Of a stretch of DNA of 64,000 bases, positions 1 to 11,973 are shown piece after piece. The stretch spans positions 20,181,501 through 20,245,500 of the forward strand of contig CP136896.1 of assembly GCA_034359265.1 (NCBI GenBank), in the 5' to 3' direction. The notes beneath the pieces were generated by a model. The model was not told the DNA's origin. It made no database searches and saw nothing but the letters and a program-made list of their open reading frames with translations. A program made the translations under genes and the position numbers. Within the stretch, counting starts at the first letter, position 1, and each line of letters begins with the position of its first letter. This DNA is from Canna indica. Lineage: Eukaryota > Streptophyta > Magnoliopsida > Zingiberales > Cannaceae.

Positions 1-1405
1 TTATTATCATGAATGATTTATTTGAAAATGAATCTATGCTATTTAGTTAAGTTGAATTTGAAAAATGATACTTGGTTTTTCACTTCGCTATTTAGTTTGA
101 TCGCTTGCATGTAGCTTTGATTTCATTTTCTACTAATGAAGATTGCTTGCAAGTCATCAAAAAATTAAGAATGGAAGGCTATGTCATTGAAAAATGAAAA
201 GTTTGGCTAACATGAAATATTCGCAAAGATGAGGCATGTCTTTGGTTATTGTATATTTCTAGTTCAATACCTCAATTTTCATGTTCGATTGATGTCTCTT
301 TACTCATGATTGAAATAACGTGAAAAATGATTGAAATATCATGAGTAGGAAAATTCTTAGTACTTAGGTAATTTTTCATTGAGTAAAAGTGTCCTAGGTT
401 AGAACTTGTCATTAGAGACTTAGTTTTTATGTCTAAGCTCATGAAACATATTTAGATATACACATGACATGCTTCCGGTGTTGAGAGTTAAAAATTCATG
501 TGTAGATCATCAAAGTGATATGTAGATCATCTTAGGGGACTCAAAGTTGAAAAAGTTTGACCTAAGTCAATAATTTGACTTATAAATCTCATTTTGAGCC
601 CAAATTTCACAAACATGTTTAGATTTACTTATGTTAGGTGTATATGTCTCTAAGTTAGGAAAACCATGAGTAAAATATAAAGATTGATTCTTAGCAATTT
701 CATATTAACATGCTTATCTTTTGATTGGAATCATGCTAAGTTAAAACATTAGGTAAATAACATTAGTTTCACTTCAAACTTATATGCATGCTTTAAATGC
801 TCATATCTTGGTATTTTGAAAGTTTAAATGAAATCTAGAAATGTTATGAAAGATTCACTTATTTACGAAAATGTCATTGAAGTATCATTCTTCCCAAGTG
901 CTCATTTCTCGATACTTTAGATTTTCATCAAAATCTTTAAAAGATACGTCAAGTATGACATTGTAATTCTATCCTTGGTATCGTTTTCATTATTATTTAA
1001 GAAAAACTCATTTCTAAAATAATTTTTGAAACTTTGACCGATACATGTAATATCAATACTTGAATTAGTACATGATTTCCAGTTTTAGATTATATTGATC
1101 ATTCTATGATATCATGTATTGATTAGTCTCATTTGTATGTATGTTTTTATCCCTTGAGTTGAGATCTTCATGCTTCATGAAAACTAATTTTAGAGTCTCA
1201 ACTTTCACTAAATTGATTCTTCTTGCTCGAAGAAAAATATAGGTAAAAGGGAAGAAAATATAGGAAAACCATGCATATAGATATGGGAAGTTTATTTTCA
1301 TAGATATGCACGTTGATAGGGGAAGAAATCTCTTAGTTGATATCCTTTGTGCTTTAATATATATATTTTCTTAAGGATGTTAGTCATCATCAAAAAGGGG
1401 GAGAT
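1..1405 (+). other. 3' internal non-coding part of a copia element
   Basis: AT-rich sequence with no credible coding frame on either strand. A polypurine tract (AAAAAGGGGGAGA, 1392-1404) directly precedes the LTR that starts at 1406, which is the usual layout at the 3' end of a plus-strand LTR retrotransposon. The same junction, AAAAAGGGAGAGATTGTTGG, occurs in reverse at the 3' end of the minus-strand copia element near 10258. I infer that this stretch is the spacer between RNase H and the 3' LTR of a SIRE-like copia element whose coding part lies left of the window. Confidence 0.55.
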
Positions 1406-2724
1406 TGTTGGTAATCTCGGTTTTGATGATAACAAACATGGAACTAATATTTCTTTGAGAAATATTTTTAGGTTCCATATCGATTAGCACTTGATGTCCT
1501 CGATCAGAAATATTGAAGAAATCAAAAAATTGGAAGGACATTGATTGACGTATTCGGGTTCATCGTCGAAATCTCTCGAAGTTCGACGTGTGCACCAAAG
1601 ACGTATTGGACAAGTCTAAAGAACACATGAAAAGCTCTCCAAGTTGTCGCACGCTAAAGGCCGGAACCCGAAAATGAAGCGCACAATAAAAATTCATAAG
1701 AAAATTACCCTGCCCAGATTCGATCGACTGACCAATCGACCGATATAAGAGGAAATCGGGCAGAAGGTAATTCGGTCGACCGGTCGGTCAACCGAATGTG
1801 GCAAAAAATTGGCAGTAGCTAATTCGGCCTACCAGTCGGTCGACCGAAGTGTGCCCAAAAGCAGAAGATTGCCTTCGGTCGCTCGGCGGTCTCTCAGTCG
1901 GTTGACCGATGATCGATCAGCAAGCAATCGGGCGTCGGCAACGGGCAAAAATACGCCCGTTGACGAGCCCTTTGTTTGGGGGGGTTATAAATACCCACCC
2001 CAAACTCTCTCCCAAGTTCTTAATGATACCCATAAACCTCAAAGAGTTATCTTTAGCATCCTCTAAGCTCCTCATTGATCAAATCCTTCAAACCTAGCTC
2101 TTGATCCCTCATCTTCAAGTATTCTTCATTAGAGGACTCATCAAGGGTGTTAGGCTTAAGAAGAAGAGGTGTTCTTATTGTGATAAGTCCTCTTTACTCT
2201 CTTCTTGTGATTAAAGTATTTTTATTTTTATTTTGAATTGATTTACTTGAGTTTATAAGAAGAGCTAGTGTGTGGTCTTGTGTGTAAGTGGTTACCTTGG
2301 TGTAAAAGGTAGCCACTTGTGTAAACTAAGTTAGGAGTAGGTCTTAAGAATTGAGGTGGGAAAGCTCACTCGATAGAAAGATGAGATACTTCCAGGTGTG
2401 GAAGTGCCTTCAGGGTGAGTGTAGGGTCTTTCCGGTGTAAAGTCCTCAATTGTAAGCTACTCATAATTTAGTGGATTTTGGTGTGAAATCCTAAGCACGG
2501 TGCTTAGGTAGTGGAGTAGGCATTGGGGCTGAACCACTATAAATCTTTGTGATAGCATTGATATCTTGTTTATATTAATTGCTTTATTATTTATCGCTTC
2601 CTCATTTAATCACTCAACTTGTAATTTGCCTAAGTAACCAAAGAAATGATTAAAATCAGATTTAGGCAAAAAGATTAGTTAACATACTATTCACCCCTCG
2701 TCTAGTGTGACCATTTCACCAATA
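1406..2724 (+). repeat. Copia LTR, copy 1 (3' LTR)
   Basis: About 1.32 kb beginning TGTTGG after a polypurine tract and ending in CACCAATA, where the other copies end CACCAACA. It shares long blocks with the LTRs at 4547-5873 and, reversed, 22601-24096: the start (gttttgatgataacaaacat), the central block around 2400-2540, and the end (gttaacatactattcaccc). U3 contains a cluster of palindromic GGTCGACCG-type motifs (1724-1925). A TATA-like box (ttataaatac) lies at 1985-1994. Short frames at 1809-2097 fall in this regulatory region and are not genes. Confidence 0.8.
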
Positions 2725-3771
2725 CTTTTTCCAATATATTTCTTTAACTTCACCTTCATACTCCTTAAATGATTCAAAGGTATTGGATTTGTGCCAAAAA
2801 AGGTAGACATACCCGTGCCTAATCATATTGTAGGAGTATCCTTTTCTGGCTTGAGTTGTTATCGGCCTGCATACACCTATGTAGGCCAACTTTAATCAAC
2901 TCAACGAGCCTTTCACCAGGTCTGATGAATAGAGACTCGGTCAGAATCTTCTAGGCACACTTCTCAAGTTTTGACTTGGATTCATAATCGTCCAAAGTCA
3001 TAAAAGCCAAAAGTAGATGAGGTTAATTTTATCTCTTTGTGCGTTTTAAAATATTTATCATTAACATTCAAAACCATTAATCATATTGTAGGAGTATCCT
3101 TTTCTGGCTTGAGTTGTTATCGGCCTGCATACACCTATGTAGGCCAACTCTAATCAACTCAACGAGCCTTTCACCAGGTCTGATGAATAGAGACTCGGTC
3201 AGAATCTTCTAGACACACTTCTCAAGTTCTGACTTGGATTCATAATCGTCCAAAGTCATAAAAGCCAAAAGTAGATGAGGTTAATTTTATCTCTTTGTGC
3301 GTTTTAAAATATTTATCATTAACATTCAAAACCATTAAACCAATTGAGACGTGTCCAGTCGCATACAACTCATCAGAATGGTTCATGCGGTAACTATTGC
3401 ATTTTAAAGAACTTTTCACAACCTTGTTCAGATAACAAGGGAAAAGGATGTTATTTTATTAATACTGGAACAAATCAATATTTACGGTCTTGTTGAATAG
3501 AAGACTTATACGATAGGTTCCTACAACTAAGGTTGTAACTCTTGCGCCTATCCCCTTCCCAAAGGTCGTAGTTGTCTTTTGTCAAGTCTTCTACTTTTCT
3601 TCTTCTCCTGTGATATCTTGCAGGTAATGATTGATATCAAATACCCAGTATCAAATACCATAAAGTAGAGTTTAATGACGAAATATTTTCTATAACGTAC
3701 GCACCTGAAGCGACGGTTTTAAAAACCATCTTCAGTTTTAACTCTGCAAAATACTCCTTGTAGTTGCACTT
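2725..3771. other. Non-coding region with a tandem duplication
   Basis: No coding frame is recognisable. It contains the 258-bp duplication listed separately, then about 430 bp of unique non-coding sequence next to the 3' end of the minus-strand gag remnant. It is probably the remainder of that copia element or its flank. Confidence 0.4.
2820..3335. repeat. 258-bp tandem duplication (2 copies)
   Basis: Copy 1 is 2820-3077 and copy 2 is 3078-3335. They abut exactly and differ at only a few bases (for example ctttaatc/ctctaatc and taggcaca/tagacaca), so the duplication is recent. No gene, terminal repeats or target duplication was seen inside it. Confidence 0.9.
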
Positions 3772-4546
3772 CTAGTGGCAATCTTTACCACAATGGTAGT
3801 AGGTGACATTAGGAACAACTTTTCCTTTCTTCTTCATATTTCTCGTGGGTTTCAAAGTTCTATTTTTCACTTTGTTCTTAACAGAGCATAATTTTGCCTC
3901 AGAGGCATCTCCCACTAACAAGACTGTGTCTTTATCCTTCATAAGGTGGGACTCAATAGTCTTCGGCATATTAAGGAGCTCGAGAAGCGAGACGTCATGC
4001 TTGTTTATGTGGAAGTTATCAACAAACTGTAAAAACGAATCTGTGAGGGATTGGAGTACTAAGTCCTGACTTAGTTCCTTGTCCATGAAGAACGCCAACC
4101 TCTCTAACTCCTCAATCAAATTGATTAGTTTGAGGGCATGGGTCTCAACAAGAGTATTATCCTCCATTTTGGCACAGAAGAGTTGTTTAGATAGCTTGTA
4201 CCTAGCTGTCCTCATATGCTCACCATACAACAACTTGAGGTGATCGAGGATAACTTCGGTATCTAAATGTTTATGCTGCTTTTGTAACTCATCAAATATG
4301 GATGCCAGCATTATGCATCGAACAGTGGTGCTATCTTCACTCCAAATTTCTTGTAGCTTATTATAAGTCGTCCTCTCTTCCTCGGTGTAATCCCCTTCCC
4401 CAAGGGGTGGCATCGGTCCCGGAGAATCAAGAATGTGAGATAAATTCTCATAAATGAGGATGGTCCTCAAATTTCGCATCCAATCGACATAATTTGGTTC
4501 AGTTAATTTATTTACATTGATAAAGCAATCTAACGATGATAAAGGT
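3772..4546 (-). pseudogene. Copia gag remnant (UBN2-type)
   Basis: Minus-strand open frame of about 258 codons, with a methionine at 4479 and in-frame sequence continuing upstream to 4546. It matches the plant copia Gag pattern: an N-terminal block with KLTEPNYVDW, a central alpha-helical capsid region with LLYGEHMRTARYKLSKQLF and MEDNTLVETHALKLI, then basic sequence and a degraded zinc knuckle (YYHCGKDCH instead of C-x2-C-x4-H-x4-C). A functional gag would form the particle that packages element RNA. The N-terminus is cut by the solo LTR at 4547-5873, and protease, integrase and reverse transcriptase are absent. It is a dead fragment. Confidence 0.8.
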
Positions 4547-5873
4547 TGTTGGCCTAAGGTTTTCTACCTTGGTCTTAATCTCGGTTTTGATGATAACAAA
4601 CATGGAACTAATGATTTCATAGAGAGTTATTTTCAGGTTCTATATCGATTAGCGAACGACGTCCCCGATCGGAAAAATCGAAGAAATCAGAGAAATCGGC
4701 AAGGACGCTCGTCGACGTTCAGGATTCTTCAAGAAGTTAGAGTTTAGGTTTAGGGTGTCTAGCATGTGTTGTAATCCTCTTTTATGATGCAAAGAACCTA
4801 AAAACCAAACTCGAACCTCAAAATATGAAAATCCAAAAACTGCCCTGAAATTCACTAAGCCTATGGAGGTCCTTGGCTTAGTAACCAGTAAATGTTATAT
4901 AAGTAGACTTGGTGAAGACCGAACCCAGAAACGAGCCAAACCAAGCACTCTACCCAATTTTGGTCGACCAGTCAATCAACCGAACTGTCGACCGAAGTGT
5001 GCTAGAAAATGGCAGTATGCCTTCAGTCGCTCAGTCGGTTGATAACGATCGACCGGATGGCGAAAATGGCTAGTTTCCTAGCCGTTGAGTTGGGTGTTTC
5101 ATGCCAACTCTCCATGGCTTATAAATAGAAGCCTTAGCAATCCTTCCACCTATCATCAAAGCTTCCATTGAGCCATATTTGATCATCTCTAAAGGATTTC
5201 TTGAACCATCTCTTTGCAATCCCTAGTTTTCATGATAAAACCTTGATCTAGCCTTTGAACCTTGAAGATTCATCTTCTCAAGAAATCAAGAGGACTAGGG
5301 GGTTCTTTTGGAGCTAAGTATAGTTTGATTTGTTTATTACTCCAATTGTTATTGTATTTTTTTGGTTATTTTCATTGTATTTGAATTTGTGTAAACCTAG
5401 AGTGCTTGGTTGATTAAGTTCATGGTTGCCTTGGTGTTGAGGCTTAAACCCACCATCGTAAACTTAGTTTACTAGGATTAGTTGAGTTGTCCCTTGGGTT
5501 GAGGTGGGAGAGTGCTCTCGGTAGGAATGCAGGATACTTCTGGGTGGGGAAGTGCCTTCGGTTTGAGAGCGGAGACTTTTCGGTTGTAAAGTCCTCTTTG
5601 TAAGGGAAACGATATAATCTAGTAAAACAAGTTTGGAAATCCTAAGCGGGGTGCTTAGGTAGTGGAGTAGGCATTGAGGCTGAACCACTATAAATCTTTG
5701 TGTTAGCATTGATATTTTATTTGTATTAATTACTTTATTATTTATTGCTTCCGCATTTAGTCATTCAATCGTAAATTGCCTAAGTAATCAAGTAAATGAT
5801 TAAAATTGAAATTAAGCGACAAATTTAGTTAACACACTATTCACACCCCTCTAGTGTGGTCATTTCACCAACA
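4547..5873 (+). repeat. Copia solo LTR, copy 2
   Basis: About 1.33 kb, TGTTGGCC to TTCACCAACA, homologous along its length to the LTR at 1406-2724. There is no internal region on either side, so it is a solo LTR left by LTR-LTR recombination. The flanking 5-mers, AAGGT (4542-4546) and AATGT (5874-5878), match at four of five positions and may be a decayed target duplication. It carries a palindrome cluster (4962-5062) and a TATA-like box (cttataaatag, about 5118-5128). It sits at the start of the gag frame at 3772-4546. Confidence 0.8.
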
Positions 5874-7362
5874 AATGTGACATGATATGCTACAAAGAAA
5901 ATAGAGACATGAACAACCAGATATACTACATGCTTGTTTATTAAGGACTTTTAATTAATCATGTCTCCCACTAGTTTTTGCGATTCTATAATACTCTCTG
6001 ATTTGGAAGCGGGAAGCCCTCGTTGGTAAACTTCCTTAGGGGAAAATGGAGTCCCACTTCTCCTACTTAGGTCTCGCATGTAACACGACAAACCCTAATG
6101 GGTCCATGGGTAGGTAACTCTTTACCGATCACATCACTATGTGACTTCCATAAGTTTTGCCTCTAGGGCAACCAATGCTTTGTGTGTGCACAACAAACTA
6201 AGGAGCCCTAGTTGAGTTGGACCCATCGTTTGTATGCCCTAGCGAGAAAATGACTACCCTTGAGTGTAGCTCAAAAAGGTAAGTCATGTTCAAGCAGGTA
6301 GCAGGGACACAAAAGGGATATGTGTCATGTGAGGTGCAACGTATCTATCAGCACAAAAGGCCTTGTGTGCACACAATAAACCCATTGTGATGATATACAC
6401 ACTTGTCCCTGATAACGATCGAAGGCATGGCCGATATTTTTAATACCTTAGCCATTCGAACTCAATATTATTAGAGAGTTTTTTTATGAAATTGTAATTT
6501 ATCTAAACAATCAACAATGGAAGCCAGAGCAATAAATAAAAGCATAAAGTAAATAAGGATGATTATGAATGTTCTAAGGATTCCTCCCAAGCCATCGGGC
6601 GAAACAAGACCATCATCCTAGGGTTTTTAGGGAGAACCATCTTGCCAATGCGCTGCCCAAAACCATCTTGTATGTTTCCGGTTCCATCAGTGCCTTCCCG
6701 GGATTCAAGTCGTCATTAACATGGAGTCGAACATCTCCTCTTAGTGTGTGCACCAAAACGGGGCTGCAAGCGTGCTCGTCGTGAATCTGCCCCTAAACTT
6801 CTAATTTTACAATTCTAAAAGAAGAAGACCCCAAACAACCCTTGGGGAAAGGTTTAAGGATAGGGAGAAGTGAATTACAATCTGAATTATCAAGAGGAAG
6901 GCAGGGGTATGCAGACCCTATTTAAAAATTACAATGTTGAAATTTCATAAATTTACAAGCAATCATCACAACCATATTTTACACACAGTCACATGTACAT
7001 AGGGCTCATCCATAATTATCCTTTCATGCATCTTAACAATTAAGAAAATAAAAAGAAAAAATAGTATCCGAAAATGCGCTATTCGGGCTACGTTTCCACC
7101 CAAAACGGTCCAAACAATGGCATGCTAAAATTTTTAGTTTTCGGGGTTGTTCAACCATGAACCCATGGGGCTCTTGAGTTTGAAATTTGTCCAAGACAAG
7201 TTTGGATAGTAGAATACCACCCCGATTCATCACATGAACCGTGGAGCCAAGAGAATGACTCAAGAACCCCCGAAAATAAAAATCGGGCAGCATGACATTT
7301 AGGGAGCGAATAGTTCGTAAACACAACAATAACACGTAATAAAAATTCTAGAAATTGCTAAA
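5874..7362 (-). other. Probable 5' leader of the minus-strand copia gag element
   Basis: No credible protein was found; the 100-codon frame at 7033-7335 has no recognisable domain. The stretch lies between the gag start (interrupted at 4546) and a primer-binding site at 7363-7378, so by position it is the untranslated leader of the same element. A leader of about 1.5 kb is long and may contain another insertion that I cannot delimit. Confidence 0.4.
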
Positions 7363-8134
7363 GGTGGCTCTGATACCACTATTGGGATCAGAATTGAAAA
7401 CGCAGCGGAATAACAATTTAAAATATTCAAACTATTCCAAAAACAACGATCTACTTTAGCAATCTTTAAGGAATTCAATCTATGAGTAAAAGGGAAAGGT
7501 ATACCTTATACCGCGGTTGGTATGGTTGCTCCTATCCCTGTCTTAAGATGCACACGTGCACATCCTCCAATGATAGTCCACACCAAGCACCTCGCAACAA
7601 TAGGGGCAGCGAACACGGGGCTCGTTGTGGTTCAACGAAGAAGTTTTCTCAATCCTGAAATCCACCAAGGCAAGGACTGACCTTCCACCAAAAACAAGGC
7701 ACCAAAAAGGGAATGAGAGAGGATGAGAAAATACCGAAATGAAAGAAAAGAGGTGAAGATACCTCACTGTCCTCTTGAACTCCTCCAAGAAGATGAATAT
7801 TGCAACATACCCAAGAAAAGAAGACGGGAGGATTAAGAAGGAGGAGGTCGACCACCAAGGAGAAGAACTTAGGGTTCTTGGAACTCTTCCACACAAGAAC
7901 CCTTCTCAAGATTCACAATCTTTTCTCTCTTGATCTATTCCTTTCTCTCTATTTTCATCATCATGGTTCGGCCACCCTTCAACCCTTTTAAAGGGGGCAG
8001 CCACAAGAGAGAATAAGGGGGGGGGGGCGTCCACTTGAGTTCAATTTTGAACACACTCCGGATTTAAAAAATCTGAGGTTTGCCTCCTCTTTAATTTTCA
8101 TATTTAATGATTTCATAATTTGTTACACCGCGCC
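7363..8134 (-). repeat. Primer-binding site and probable 5' LTR, minus strand
   Basis: The reverse complement of 7363-7378 is TGGTATCAGAGCCACC, a classical plant initiator-Met tRNA primer-binding site, so a minus-strand LTR should begin just to its right at about 7380 (TATTGGG, a decayed TGTTGGG). The GC-richer block at 7500-8030 with a G-run at 8020-8028 and TTTTAAAGGGG at 7984-7994 would be U3/R. The outer end is guessed from TGTTACA at about 8130. Frames at 7543-7909 are inside this LTR. Confidence 0.5.
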
Positions 8135-9382
8135 TAAGTTTATCCCTAGATAAGGGACCTCACCTAGGAGAATCTCAATCTACAACTAAACAACAAGATA
8201 CACCAGAAAATCTCAACAAGGATAACTGAAATCTTCATTTCAACAAGGAGTTCTCTAAACAAATATTCAATATCAATCTAAGGATAGCTAAGAAAATAAC
8301 TAAGCAGTGGATGACGTCTCCTCCTCCATGACTCTAGCTACCCAACTCCAACTACCAACATACCTACAAATCTGAGGCAACAACAAATAACATCAGCGAA
8401 AAGCTGAGTAGGGGTATCAATATACCAACAAAAAGGTAATTAATCATGATGCGATGATATTGCCAAATGCAACAATATACGACTCTGCAATATAATGCAA
8501 CATGTCAACAACAATCAGACATATGTTCGACTATCATCTAATGCAACGCATACCAATCAAGAGCGTAGTGAACATTGGGTTTCCCCGCACTCTCGCACCT
8601 CCAGAGTGGCACCTCAAGCCCACTCCAGCAGGAGATGAGACTATCCGAAAGATAGCCCGCCGATGTCTAACGCCGAGATGCCGCGCACACACCTGTGTGG
8701 ATATTTGGTGATCATCGATGTCACTTGCCCATACAACTCGAGCAATAAATCAACAGTGTCCAGGGCCTTCGCCCAATAAAAGATCAATAATGCAACATGA
8801 CAACTAGATCTCACCACATGACAAATAACAACTCATCTACGATGCTAACAACAATAAATACTACAACAACTATCAACTGAAGATACAACCAAAATAATTC
8901 ATGCTAGCAAATACAACTAAATCAGACTCATGCAATTATCTACATGGCATGTTCAATAAAATAATGCAACAGGATATCAATGGATTTCAAAATCAAATCA
9001 AGCAAATAAAGGCAATGGGTAATACTGTCAATTTACTCTTTCAACATTCATCGACTACAATAAGAGTCAACTCACATCCAACACAACTATCTATACTCTA
9101 AATCACCACCCAATATAGAATATAACTATTCCATATTATTTAATTATTTACCAAACTGAATTAATCAAATTAAACTATCAAATAATACTAAAAAAATATA
9201 AAAGACCTACTAGACGACCTCTGATCAGAAATACGACACCACCATCGTGTTCAGAACATGAAAACCTACAACTTTGGTATTCACCTCAACTCGATCCAAT
9301 GATCCTACAACCAACTCCAAAAATATCCTATTTCATGCGATACAGCTCTCTTTTTAATTAACATATTTATTAAATCAAACAA
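8135..9382. repeat. Dispersed repeat, copy A
   Basis: Non-coding sequence. Roughly 8440-9330 resembles 61690-62960 in the same orientation and order: gagcgtagtg, the cgcactctcgcacctc block, gacacctcaagcccactc-like text, cccatacacctcggg-like text, and near the right end ctataactttggtattcacc. The left part (8135-8440) is unassigned. It is probably part of an LTR or untranslated region of an unidentified retroelement. Confidence 0.6.
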
Positions 9383-10258
9383 GCTTTTAATCACTTTTTT
9401 TAATGCTCAATAAATTCACTAAGAAGGTTTTAAGAAGGTGGGTGAGGGGTATTTATAACCCCTCAGCTGAACGACGACTCAACGGGTAGAAAAATAGCCA
9501 TTACAGCCGTTCGGTCGCATGTCGGTCGATTGTCGGTCGATCGACCGATCGACCACCCAGCGACCGCTGGCTTTCTGTCTATTTTTTGCACTATGTGGTC
9601 AACCGATGGGTCGACCGAAGGAGTCGCAACTTCATCATCCTGAATCCGATCGACCATTCGGTCGATCGATGCAGTGAAGCCAGGAACGCGGCTTTGTGAT
9701 TTTTGATCCGGTCGACCGATGAGCCTTTTGCCAAATTTTGGCTTCGGTCGATCGATCGACCGGTCGACCGACGCAGCCTTCTGTGATTTCTTCACCAACT
9801 TCGATCGACTGACAAGTTGACAGAATGACTACTACCATTTTTTCGCAACATTCGGTCGACTGACCGGTCGATCGAATTGGCTGCTGCCAAAGATCTGCCT
9901 TGTTCGGTCGATCGATCGGTCGACCGAACTCAGGCTGAGGCTGATTTTTACATTGAATTTGTTACATGCCTTTTTTGGGGTTTAGTTACCAAGTTTTAAC
10001 TTGGATAACTTTACAATTTGGCTTGGGATAAAATCATCCTAGGGGTATATTACATGATTTCTACTTAATTTATACCCGAGCCTTTCTTTGACGTTCTTTT
10101 CTATCGTTTCTTGACGATCTTTCCTTTCGTTTCTCCGAATGAAGTTAGCATGCTTATCACAACCTCAACCTGAACTCCAAACTTTACACATAGATTAAAT
10201 ACATGTATGTTATCATCAAAATGAAGATTGAAGCTTAAGAGAGACACTTAAGCCAACA
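9383..10258 (-). repeat. Copia 3' LTR (truncated), minus strand
   Basis: Reading on the minus strand it begins TGTTGGCTTAAG at 10258, directly after a polypurine tract (reverse complement of about 10259-10275), and is homologous to 16793-17450. The homology stops at 9383, so part of the LTR is missing. It contains a dense palindrome array (9512-9925; TCGGTCGACCGA and variants) and the TATA region gggtatttataacccc (about 9447-9462). Frames at 9463-9838 fall inside the array and are not genes. Confidence 0.75.
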
Positions 10259-10737
10259 ATCTCTCCCTTTTTGATGATGACAAACATAACAAGGAATTTA
10301 AAAAAGCGTATGCATATTTTTTGTGAGTTTGAATTAAGGCATTCATGAGTTAAGGTATACAAGATATAGAACTCAACATATGCATACAAATGCTTACAAC
10401 TCACCCTATGCTCCCCCTATCAATGTGCATATCATTTTTGTAACTCTCCCTAATTATATGCATCGTGAAAACCAAGTGTGACCTTACTTTTTCTCCCCCT
10501 TTTGAAATCAATCAAAAATGGTAAGAATTAATGTACAATTAATGAGTTTCATCATAAAAACCAAGAAAGCCATAAAACCAAGTATCATCTATCACTATAG
10601 TCCTTCCTATTAATATAAGCCTATAGAAGACAAACATCAATAAGTCGCAAAGACCCACTACAAAGCAGTACATAAGTGTGATGATACTTTATAGAATGCA
10701 AATTTTGAAAAACATATACATTTTGAAGAAAAACATT
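10259..10737 (-). other. Spacer between RNase H and 3' LTR of the copia element
   Basis: AT-rich non-coding stretch with a polypurine tract at its left end. The frame at 10216-10404 is not credible. It corresponds to 1-1405 in the other copia element. Confidence 0.5.
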
Positions 10738-11264
10738 TTAATTACTAGGAAAATCATAAATTCCTAATTGAATCCTTAAATTTGTAAAACTTTCTTCAAC
10801 CAAGGGTTTTGTAAATATATCGGCAAGCTGTTTATCAGTGGATACAAATTCTACCAATATATTTCCTTTAGTCACATTATCCCTAAGAAAATGGTGTCTT
10901 AAGTCAATATGCTTAGTTCTAGAGTGTAAAATGGGATTCTTTGTTAAATTTATTGCATTAGTATTATCACAATGAACAGGTATGCAAGAATACTTAAGTC
11001 CATAGTCTAAAAGGGTTTGTTTCATCCAAATGATTTATGCACAACAACTAGCCGCAACGATATATTCCGCTTCGGTAGTTGAAAGTGAAACTGAGTTTTA
11101 TTTTTTTGAGAACCAAGAAACAAGACTCGATCATAAGAATTGACAACACCCACTAGTGCTTTTTCTATCTACTTTACATTCGGCAAAATCAGTGTCTGAA
11201 AAATTGATTAAATCAAATGATATATGACATTGATACCATAGTTCTAAGTCAATTGTGCCCTTTA
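10738..11264 (-). pseudogene. Copia RNase H remnant
   Basis: The open frame 10738-11025 has the C-terminal copia RNase H signature: HCDNTNAINLTKNPILHSRT, then KHIDLRHHFLRD and FVSTDKQLADIFTKPL. Upstream sequence to 11264 continues the domain in pieces (DADYA-like and DRKSTSG-like motifs) but with stop codons. The domain would degrade the RNA strand of the RNA:DNA hybrid. It is cut off from reverse transcriptase by the MITE that ends at 11265. Confidence 0.85.
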
Positions 11265-11973
11265 GGGCTCGTTTGGTACACCGTATAGTATTAGCTTGTA
11301 TAGTACTAGTCTGTATTGACTAACCTGTATAGTACTAGCTTGTATTGTACTATTATTATACAGTATTTGGTGCACACATGTACTAGCCTATATAGTACTA
11401 GTATGTATTGACTAACCTGTATATTATATTATATTATATTATATTATATTATATTATATTATATTATATGTAATATATTATTTATTATAATATATTACCT
11501 ATAATATTATATTATATTATATTATATTATATTATATTATATAATGTAATATATTATATATATATTATATTATACTATATTATATATTATATAACGTAAT
11601 GTAATATAATATAATATAATATATAATAATATACACTATAATATCATATTATATGTAATATATTATAATAATATAATATAAAAAATTATATAATATTTTT
11701 TATCGTTAAAAGTATTTTATAAATTAAAATTATTTTTATAATATTTTTATAATATATTTTTAAATTTTTAGTCGGAGGTCAAATGAGTATCCAAAATATT
11801 AAAAGTTATAGTGAATGCTAATGAAGAGCTTTGAGAGTGTATTACTAATACACCTTATGTCAGCTTTTGGGGTACTATTTTTAGTGCAAGTATTAGTTAA
11901 CACCATTCTCAAACACTGTATAGTATTATCCTAATACTATACATGATGCTTATACAGGGTACCAAACATGCCC
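11265..11973. mobile_element. Tourist-like (PIF/Harbinger) MITE in copia pol
   Basis: 709 bp with terminal inverted repeats GGGCTCGTTTGGTAC (left) and, reverse-complemented, GGGCATGTTTGGTAC (right), flanked by the 3-bp duplication TTA (11262-11264 and 11974-11976). Removing the element plus one TTA joins the flanking copia pol codons in frame, which fixes both ends. The interior holds a second inverted layer (tgtatagtactag) and an (ATATT)n microsatellite at about 11420-11540. No transposase is present, so it depended on a PIF/Harbinger source elsewhere. Confidence 0.9.
11420..11640. repeat. (ATATT)n-type AT microsatellite
   Basis: Pentanucleotide runs of atatt grading into irregular TA-rich sequence inside the MITE. 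Such runs are mutable and likely polymorphic in length. Confidence 0.85.

Noticed and set aside
7543..7909. Overlapping 86- and 117-codon minus-strand frames.
   Set aside because: They fall inside the probable copia LTR adjoining the primer-binding site and have no domain.
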